Shown here one piece after another: positions 7,701-10,427 of a stretch of 10,427 nt of DNA. This stretch comes from Bacteroidales bacterium (lineage in GTDB: Bacteria > Bacteroidota > Bacteroidia > Bacteroidales > UBA7960): positions 1-10,427 of the forward strand of contig SLPR01000162.1 of assembly GCA_007131895.1 (NCBI GenBank). Reading direction: 5' to 3'. The position numbers and the translations under genes were made by a program. The stretch's first letter is position 1. Each line of letters begins with the position of its first letter. The notes below the pieces were generated by a model that saw nothing but the letters and a program-made list of their open reading frames with translations, did no database searches and was not told the origin of the DNA.

Positions 7701-8212
7701 CAAAATACAATGGAATGAGGACCGGAATCTTCATTGTCAAAACATATATTGACAATATTGGAATTTCCTGTTGATTGTTGCGGACCACAGTTCACCCTGT
7801 AGTAGAGTCCCGTGCCTGTATCTGAGGTGAAGACAACGCTGATGCTGTTGGCGTCTTCATGCAGGGTAACATTCAGCTCCATACAGTTTTCATTGGCCGG
7901 AGCACCACAACACTGACCGTTTAGCTCTTCTGCGTCAGTGGTATGCCATTCGGCATCGGGAGAAGCGCTCAGGTCGATATTTATGGGGGTGCAGTCCTGG
8001 CTGTATGCTGTCGGGGCTGACAGAATTGCCCCCACGAAAGCAAGGACATAGAAAAGGGCAAGCAAGGAAACAGGATTTTTGTTTGCAGAACTGCCGGAAG
8101 CTTTTTTGCGGGAAAAGTTCAGGAAAGGAAAAAAGATGACAAAAACATTCACCACACCGAAATATGTGCTGTGATATGAATGAAAATGGTTTTTTGTCAA
8201 ACGAAAGCCCAT
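1715..8212 (-). CDS. Giant secreted PKD-repeat surface protein with type B T9SS sorting domain
   Basis: The 2165-residue product is predicted to be exported by Sec, moved across the outer membrane by the type IX secretion system and held at the cell surface or released. Order: N-terminal extension plus signal peptide (1-71, likely cleavage AYS|QDC); Cys-rich module (about 72-186); five Ig-like modules (about 190-593); 17 PKD-like units (594-2060); gliding-motility-associated type B C-terminal domain (about 2064-2165) with IYNRWGELIF and a GDVTLYR end. Many units carry W[DEN]FGDG, the PKD hallmark. No catalytic motif or lipobox was seen, so an adhesin, matrix scaffold or binding role is inferred; the ligand is unknown. 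The ATG at 8212 is the only ATG that keeps the signal peptide; no Shine-Dalgarno precedes it, as is usual in Bacteroidota. The gene stands alone, convergent with uvrA and divergent from the peptidase. The frame is open throughout. Confidence 0.93.
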   Translation of the reverse strand: MGFRLTKNHFHSYHSTYFGVVNVFVIFFPFLNFSRKKASGSSANKNPVSLLALFYVLAFVGAILSAPTAYSQDCTPINIDLSASPDAEWHTTDAEELNGQCCGAPANENCMELNVTLHEDANSISVVFTSDTGTGLYYRVNCGPQQSTGNSNIVNICFDNEDSGPHSIVFCRQGQPSYGFSVFSTTNDLNVTLQPFTPVCLNTPVFMLTGGAPSGGTYFINGSPMPLFNASSLGPGDHEIVYRVTHGGCTGFATRYITVSDPQITWTIDDFCSNEGMVLLTIAQPTGGTYSGSDNLITRNYFNTDEALPGNYGITYSYTDEYGCSVTSSNTLTVHDTPHAQTGPDLSVPAGGVVNLSAEDGGAGAYSYTWQPVDKLINAAVQNPQTLPMTESTLFTLTVSDVFTGCKAQDRQIVNITGGPLHISLIEADPSTVCQGSEVQLSALAGGGSGNYTWYWTASTAEPGFPSTLQSPVAFPMETTTYTVSVADLENSATPSVTMDVVVTVNDLPVVTLDIPRTVCANTPGYSLSGGWPEGGTYFFLDTDSLLINLPDINLASFLPNDVGPGDYLIKYEYTDSQGCTQHAIKPFTILPYVKAQFYTSRDDICLSNEVKFANHSVGATHYRWEFSHGPLYEYQNEADFYLYFPDSIYSFPYIDHVQEYTITLIVTNEDGCQDIRVRNVKVFPAVEVSFTASPLQGCSPLDVEFTSQSEGPILFHFWDFGDGTFSVQDDYTKTYLNNSGADSLFTVYLTVLSENYFCYAMDSIEITVHPGIKAGFTTTPSYGCDSLVVDFGNLAKDATTINWDFGNGVTYTGEDPPQQVYFNNTNDTIVYIITQEVINEQQCNDFAIDSLVVYPAVKAEFSASETEGCGPMEVAFEFLFPDNTSYNATEFIWDFGDGGSSSEQNPVHTFINETDASITYTVWLKVRSDYFCKDSVSMDITVHPWLEAGFSFKPAQSCNEFDLRIVNASHGAADYYWYIDDVLIHHWDTPQPEFTHFLQHNLNVPVEYPIKLRITNQAGCHDSMVKTFTMFPKITSAFTPSVTEGCSPLTVAFENGTTGAQNHLWEFGDGGSATQEHISHVYENDSFTEEAVFDVWLYSASEHLCKDSIRHQITVLPKVKADFSVNENQGCSPFIVTIENHSQGAQTLSWEFNDGNLPVESTDSILTYEFTNTTDSIVSYEIELIATNADGCTAVKTRTITVFPEVQIRDNNFLSGCHPFQTDLGYEIDNASYYHWNFGDGITNNEAKPEHVFMNFSHTDPVTYDVSVFASSGYGCFATATSQVEVYPKPDASFNITNSPGCSPHEIEIIHQSVGATGYLWNFGDGSGEYHYSSDTITHLYDHDPGSGPGIFPVHLFTSNDFGCLDTLEQQVVIYPNIKAEFETSVVEGCHPLTVDFTNTSFGATAESAYFWSYGNGHTSHNLEDNHIHTFNNFSHTRDTVFTVLLTAFNKNGCMDTTSIDIKVNPRPRAFFSIPNTPGCAPHEAIIHNFSMGAENHLWDMGDGTTFTHGQQHFSYEYTQPAGHEPGIFTLNLEVNNAYGCKHSHSQQIVIYPLVTAEFVSETEGCHPHTTSFQNFSEGANMYLWTFGNGNSSQSTHPQQTFTNYSHTESQTYTVNLLAESTFGCLATTSQEIIVRPVPAPLFELSPVSGCSPFTPLVTNLSEGGDIFRWDMGNEGIETQDSAFYHTWHNTGEEAEHYLVSLTVLTQYGCEATIEQTTTVYPEVTATFTTENETWSGCSPLPVKFINNSLLAESYRWDFKDESTSTSAAPFHVFENPDVDDRIFPVELVAYSMYGCTDTLVRDMLVYPSPVASFSANPREQAYPDATITLTNYTNPGYWTFDWEFGDGNFTQTNSALPLTHTYVWDDFDMNTKDYVVSLFVHSEHCTDHLTRIVTITSPLPKAHVSSLSAGCEPFTVQFSNESMYAHSFRWEFGDGSYSSDPAPAHTFVDHGIYDVMMVAIGDGGRDTIYHEVEVYENPTALFELVSHQINIPEEPLQVINLSTLADFYLWDFGDGNVSYDFEPEYYYTEPGIYDVTLIATRNTQPLCHDTLVLKNAPRVDETCKIIFPDAFMPSITGPGSGEYDMHNPSTSVFHPVYEGIDNYVLEIYNRWGELIFRTSDINVGWNGYYRGKLSKMDVYVWKVTGRCTNGRSFIQSGDVTLYR
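1718..2023 (-). other. Type B T9SS C-terminal sorting domain (residues about 2064-2165)
   Basis: The last 100 or so residues match the gliding-motility-associated C-terminal domain: FPDAFMPS at the start, then NYVLEIYNRWGELIFRTSD, GWNGYYRGK, DVYVWKV and a final GDVTLYR. Known members of this family are recognised by the type IX translocon after Sec export; the domain also directs attachment to, or release at, the cell surface. The usual first motif, TPNGDGIND, is absent: a longer glycine/proline-rich segment (about 2078-2098, with YDMHNP and FHPVYE) stands in its place. Two cysteines (C2065, C2149) flank the domain and could pair. The protein therefore depends on T9SS genes elsewhere in the genome. 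Confidence 0.88.
2033..6433 (-). repeat. Array of 17 PKD-like units (residues 594-2060)
   Basis: Unit starts by residue: 594, 687, 773, 858, 947, 1035, 1120, 1207, 1291, 1379, 1469, 1556, 1640, 1725, 1811, 1901, 1980. Each unit is 79-93 residues. The shared plan is [VIP]xAxF, GC.P about ten residues in, N.S.GA, the W.FGDG core, an H.F.N segment, YxVxL, a second Cys and a closing I.V.P. The core reads WDFGDG in units 2, 4 and 17, WEFGDG in 6, 15 and 16, and WNFGDG in 8 and 9. It is relaxed in 1 (WEFSHG), 3 and 12 (GNG), 7 (WEFNDG), 10 (WSYGNG), 11 (WDMGDG), 13 (WDMGNE) and 14 (WDFKDE), and lost in 5 (WYIDDV). Units are diverged at the protein level, so this is an old array with no sign of recent duplication. 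PKD domains are extracellular beta-sandwich spacers and binding modules. Confidence 0.9.
6434..7645 (-). other. Five Ig-like modules preceding the PKD array (residues about 190-593)
   Basis: Five beta-sandwich-like modules can be separated. Modules 1 (about 197-259), 2 (about 269-334) and 5 (about 508-593) share an opening Cys, a GG.P.GGTY or PTGGTYSG turn, a GPGD or LPGN turn leading to I.Y.[VY]T, and a closing GC; this is a common Ig-like type in Bacteroidota surface proteins. Modules 3 (about 338-416) and 4 (about 420-505) are a different type: G(A/N)YSYTW or GNYTWYW, then LPMTESTLFTLTVSD or FPMETTTYTVSVAD, resembling repeats in SprB-like proteins. They form a stalk section between the Cys-rich tip and the PKD array. 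Boundaries are estimated by eye. Confidence 0.6.
7655..7999 (-). other. Cys-rich N-terminal module of the surface protein (residues about 72-186)
   Basis: The first part of the mature protein is a compact module with seven cysteines (C74, C101, C102, C110, C142, C157, C171). Landmarks are NGQCCGAP near 98-105, a beta-rich VTLHEDANSISVVF stretch, NCGPQ near 141-145, and GPHSIVFCRQG near 164-174. Similar CCGA...C...CGP...C...FC patterns are, as far as I recall, found at the mature N-terminus of other large Bacteroidota PKD proteins, but I know no named family or function for it. Being farthest from the C-terminal anchor it is likely the outermost tip, and so a candidate ligand-binding or capping domain. 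That role is inference. Confidence 0.5.
8000..8212 (-). other. Long N-terminal extension with Sec signal peptide (residues 1-71)
   Basis: A typical signal-peptide core, LLALFYVLAFVGAIL (about residues 50-64), is followed by SAPTAYS and a likely signal peptidase I site AYS|QDC after residue 71. It is preceded by about 46 residues that include a second hydrophobic stretch (about 18-32, FGVVNVFVIFFPFLNF) and a basic SRKKAS segment. Ordinary signal peptides are 20-35 residues. No second ATG lies between 8212 and the core. GTG codons at residues 20-21 and a TTG at residue 50 are the only near-cognate alternatives, and a TTG start would leave no basic n-region. The cysteine at mature position 3 is not in a lipobox. 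Confidence is good for the core and lower for the true start. Confidence 0.7.
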
Positions 8213-8711
8213 ATCCTAAGTATTAAACCAAAATTTTGCCGCCTTCTTTTTTGTTGTAAATTGTAGCTAATTAACTCTTTACGAATTTAGCCAATAAATC
8301 ATTGGTGTTTCTTGGATAAAATAACCAATTATAATAGGTGATTTTACCTGTTTATGGCCGAATTGGAAACCCGGGGAGGAATTCTGCAGGAATTTTTAGA
8401 TTTTGCTTCGCTGTTACTCCGTGGTCTCCCTATCGACCGAAACTGCCTGTCACCTCGAACGCAGTGAGAGGTCTATCTTAAACAAATTTGAATTTGCAAA
8501 TTTTACCGGACACCACGGAACCAATAGAAAAATTCTGAATTTTAAAATCATTTACCATGCAGGATAGAAAAATTGACTAAAATTGCAATCTGATTTCCAG
8601 GGTTTTAAGGTTTCTGTAAATCAAAATATTACCCAATTCAAACCTAATCCTTTCTGGTTTGTTTTGATTAGTTGTACTTCAATAATAACCAAAAATAACC
8701 TTCCAGATCCC
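8213..8711. other. Divergent intergenic region (499 bp) between adhesin and peptidase genes
   Basis: This gene-free stretch must hold the start signals for both flanking genes, which point away from each other. It is AT-rich at both ends. Neither start has a Shine-Dalgarno sequence: the bases before the peptidase ATG are ...taaccttccagatccc, and those before the adhesin ATG (minus strand) read ...aatacttaggat. I found no convincing Bacteroidota-type promoter pair (TTTG and TAnnTTTG) on either strand. The middle (about 8401-8520) is less AT-rich and holds the inverted-repeat element listed separately. No tRNA, riboswitch or convincing gene was seen. Confidence 0.7.
8401..8520. repeat. Compound inverted-repeat element, possibly a dispersed intergenic repeat
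   Basis: Outer arms: TCCGTGGTCTCC at 8418-8429 against the reverse complement of 8508-8519, 11 of 12 bases matching. Inside are a small hairpin, ACCTC at 8452-8456 with GAGGT at 8468-8472 (11-base loop), and an AT-rich hairpin, AAATTTG at 8484-8490 with CAAATTT at 8497-8503 (6-base loop). The phrases CTCCGTGGTCTCC and TGTCACCTCGAACGCAGTGAGAGGTC resemble, from memory, short dispersed repeats common between genes in Bacteroidota and some other phyla. There is no transposase, and the copy number cannot be judged from one window. It could also act as a processed or transcribed structure in the leader of either neighbour. Confidence 0.45.
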
Positions 8712-10427
8712 ATGAGTAACCAAACATCAGCAACCAGCAGCAGCGATTCAACCAACCCTTTGTTACAACCCTTTGATACTCCTTACGAAACTCCTCCCTT
8801 TCATCTCATCCGGCACGAACATTACCTTCCTGCCTTTACAGCAGCCATAGAAGAAGCCCGGCGGGAAATTGATGTTATTGCCCATCAGAAGGCTGAACCT
8901 GACTTCCCCAATACCATTGAAGCTCTTTCTTATGCAGGGAATCGCCTCGAAAAGATAAGCGGCATCTTTTACAATGTGAATCATGCCGAAACCGATGAGA
9001 CCATGCAGCAGATTGCGCGGGATGTTTCACCCCTGATAACCGATTATTCCAACGATATCCTTTTTCATGAGCCTCTTTTTGAGCGGGTAAATAAAGTTTA
9101 TGAAAACCGGGAGAACATGCAGCTGACGCCCGAGCAGACCATGTTGCTGGAAAAAACCTGGAAAAGTTTTGCCCGCAATGGTGCCAATCTTTCCGGTGAT
9201 AAAAAGGAAAAGATGCGTGAGATTTCGCGCGAGTTATCAGAATTAACGCTGAAATTCAACGATAACCTGCTGGCTGAGACCAACGGCTGGTTTCTTCATA
9301 TTACCGATGAAAAGGATTTGGCCGGCCTTCCTGAATCATCGATAGATGCGGCTGGCGAAGCTGCCAGGGGTAAAAATCTTGAGGGATGGGTGATTACCCT
9401 TCATGCACCCAGCTTTGTTCCTTTTATGCGCTATGCCGCCACCAGAACCCTCAGGGAAAAAGTTTACATGGCGTATACCCGAAAAGGATATCAGGAAAAT
9501 GAATACAACAATACAGAGATTCTTACCCGCATTGCCAACCTCAGACTGGAAAGAGCCCGTTTGCTGGGATATTCATCATATGCAGATTTTAAGCTGGAAG
9601 AGACCATGGCCCAGAGTGCCAAAACCGTAAATGACTTCCTCAACCAGCTGGCTGATGCCTCGTTGCCCATGGCCCGCAAAGAGCTGGAAGAGGTGCAGCA
9701 GTTAGCTGCATCCCTGGGTTTTGATGACGAAATTAAACCGTGGGATTGGAGCTATTATGCCGAAAAGCTGCGCCAGGCCCGGTACGATTTTGACGAAGAA
9801 CTGACAAGACCATATTTTCAGCTGGAGAAGGTAACCGAAGGGATTTTTGAACTCACCCGCAGGCTTTGGGGTTTTACTTACAGACAAAATTCGGAAATAC
9901 CTGTTTATCATAAGGATGTGGTGGTTTATGAAGTGTATGACCAGGATGGAAGTTTCCTTTCTCTGCTTTACATGGACTTCTTCCCCCGCGAAGGGAAAAG
10001 CGGCGGGGCATGGATGACCAGTTTTCGTGATCAATACCGCAAAAACGGTCAGGATTTCAGACCCCAGGTTTCCCTGGTGTGCAATTTTTCCAAACCCACC
10101 CCTGCACGGCCCTCTTTATTAAACTTTAACGAGTTTTCCACATATTTACATGAATTTGGCCATGCCCTGCACGGAATGATGTCGCAGGTTACTTATGGCG
10201 ATTTATCGGGTACCAGTGTGTATCGCGATTTTGTGGAACTTCCCTCCCAAATCCTGGAAAACTGGGCCGTGGAAAAGGAGTTTCTCGACCTGTTTGCCCG
10301 CCATTACCAAACCGGAGAACCCATGCCCGGGGAAATGGTTGAAAAGATCATTGATGTCAGAAACTTTCATGCTGCCTATGCTACTGTTCGACAGCTTAGT
10401 TTTGGACTCAATGATATGGCCTGGCAC
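8712..10427 (+). CDS. M3-family zinc metallopeptidase, Dcp-like (3' partial)
   Basis: The visible 572 codons encode most of a thimet-oligopeptidase-family (M3A) enzyme, an oligopeptide-degrading metallopeptidase. The zinc site is complete: HEFGH at residues 480-484 (two His ligands and the catalytic Glu481), with the third ligand Glu509 in DFVELPSQILENWA, a 29-residue spacing as in E. coli Dcp. The SGTSVYRDFVE segment is closer to peptidyl-dipeptidase Dcp than to oligopeptidase A, so removal of C-terminal dipeptides from short peptides is likely but not certain. There is no signal peptide or lipobox at the N-terminus (MSNQTSATSSSDSTNP), so it should be cytoplasmic, unlike lipoprotein M3 enzymes of the phylum. 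Dcp is about 680 residues, so roughly 110 are missing, including the Tyr/Gly-rich substrate loop. The start is the first in-frame ATG before the conserved PFHLIRHEHYLPAF segment. No Shine-Dalgarno precedes it. Confidence 0.93.
   Translation, partial: MSNQTSATSSSDSTNPLLQPFDTPYETPPFHLIRHEHYLPAFTAAIEEARREIDVIAHQKAEPDFPNTIEALSYAGNRLEKISGIFYNVNHAETDETMQQIARDVSPLITDYSNDILFHEPLFERVNKVYENRENMQLTPEQTMLLEKTWKSFARNGANLSGDKKEKMREISRELSELTLKFNDNLLAETNGWFLHITDEKDLAGLPESSIDAAGEAARGKNLEGWVITLHAPSFVPFMRYAATRTLREKVYMAYTRKGYQENEYNNTEILTRIANLRLERARLLGYSSYADFKLEETMAQSAKTVNDFLNQLADASLPMARKELEEVQQLAASLGFDDEIKPWDWSYYAEKLRQARYDFDEELTRPYFQLEKVTEGIFELTRRLWGFTYRQNSEIPVYHKDVVVYEVYDQDGSFLSLLYMDFFPREGKSGGAWMTSFRDQYRKNGQDFRPQVSLVCNFSKPTPARPSLLNFNEFSTYLHEFGHALHGMMSQVTYGDLSGTSVYRDFVELPSQILENWAVEKEFLDLFARHYQTGEPMPGEMVEKIIDVRNFHAAYATVRQLSFGLNDMAWH

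Noticed and set aside
7985..8000. Possible lipoprotein cysteine near the start of the mature adhesin (QDC)
   Set aside because: No lipobox precedes C74 (the residues are YSQD, not L-[AS]-[GA]), and the protein already has a T9SS sorting domain.
8303..8335. TATAAT at 8330-8335 with TTGGAT or TTGGTG upstream as a sigma-70-type promoter
   Set aside because: Spacings are 12 and 21 bases, and the main Bacteroidota sigma factor uses a different consensus; an AT-rich chance match is likely.
8354..8467. A 37-codon open frame (MAELETRGG...) in the intergenic region
   Set aside because: It ends inside the inverted-repeat element, has no good ribosome binding site and resembles no known small protein; chance is the simplest explanation.
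8529..8543. Short palindrome AAAATTC-T-GAATTTT
   Set aside because: A single-base centre cannot form a stable hairpin, and such AT palindromes are expected by chance here.

Overview
The window looks like a chromosomal stretch from a member of the Bacteroidota. The strongest evidence is the large minus-strand gene. It ends in a type B (gliding-motility-associated) C-terminal sorting domain of the type IX secretion system, which is confined to that phylum. The absence of Shine-Dalgarno sequences before the two visible starts fits the same assignment. A more precise placement (perhaps Bacteroidales/Marinilabiliales-like, from the flavour of the C-terminal domain) is only a guess.

Layout: positions 1-1698 (+) hold the 3' part of uvrA, the DNA-damage recognition ATPase of nucleotide excision repair, with its 5' end outside the window. 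After a gap of only 16 bases comes the stop codon of a convergent gene at 1715-8212 (-), which encodes a 2165-residue secreted protein. From the N-terminus it has an unusually long signal region, a Cys-rich module, about five Ig-like modules, 17 PKD-like units and the type B sorting domain. It is best read as a giant cell-surface adhesin or scaffold exported by T9SS. Positions 8213-8711 are a non-coding divergent region with a compound inverted-repeat element. Positions 8712-10427 (+) hold the 5' part of a cytoplasmic M3-family zinc metallopeptidase (Dcp-like), which runs off the right edge.

The three genes do not form an operon: uvrA and the adhesin are tail to tail, and the adhesin and the peptidase are head to head. 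UvrA and the peptidase are housekeeping functions, and the adhesin is the accessory element between them. No mobile element, CRISPR array, tRNA or rRNA was recognised.

I do not see a clear new multi-gene system. The parts most worth a second look are inside the giant protein: an alternating two-unit (A-B) organisation of PKD units 8-15, a regular cysteine pair that breaks down only in the three units next to the sorting domain, putative O-glycosylation tripeptides recurring at one position of the fold, an unnamed Cys-rich N-terminal module and a very long N-terminal extension. The intergenic repeat element is also of interest.
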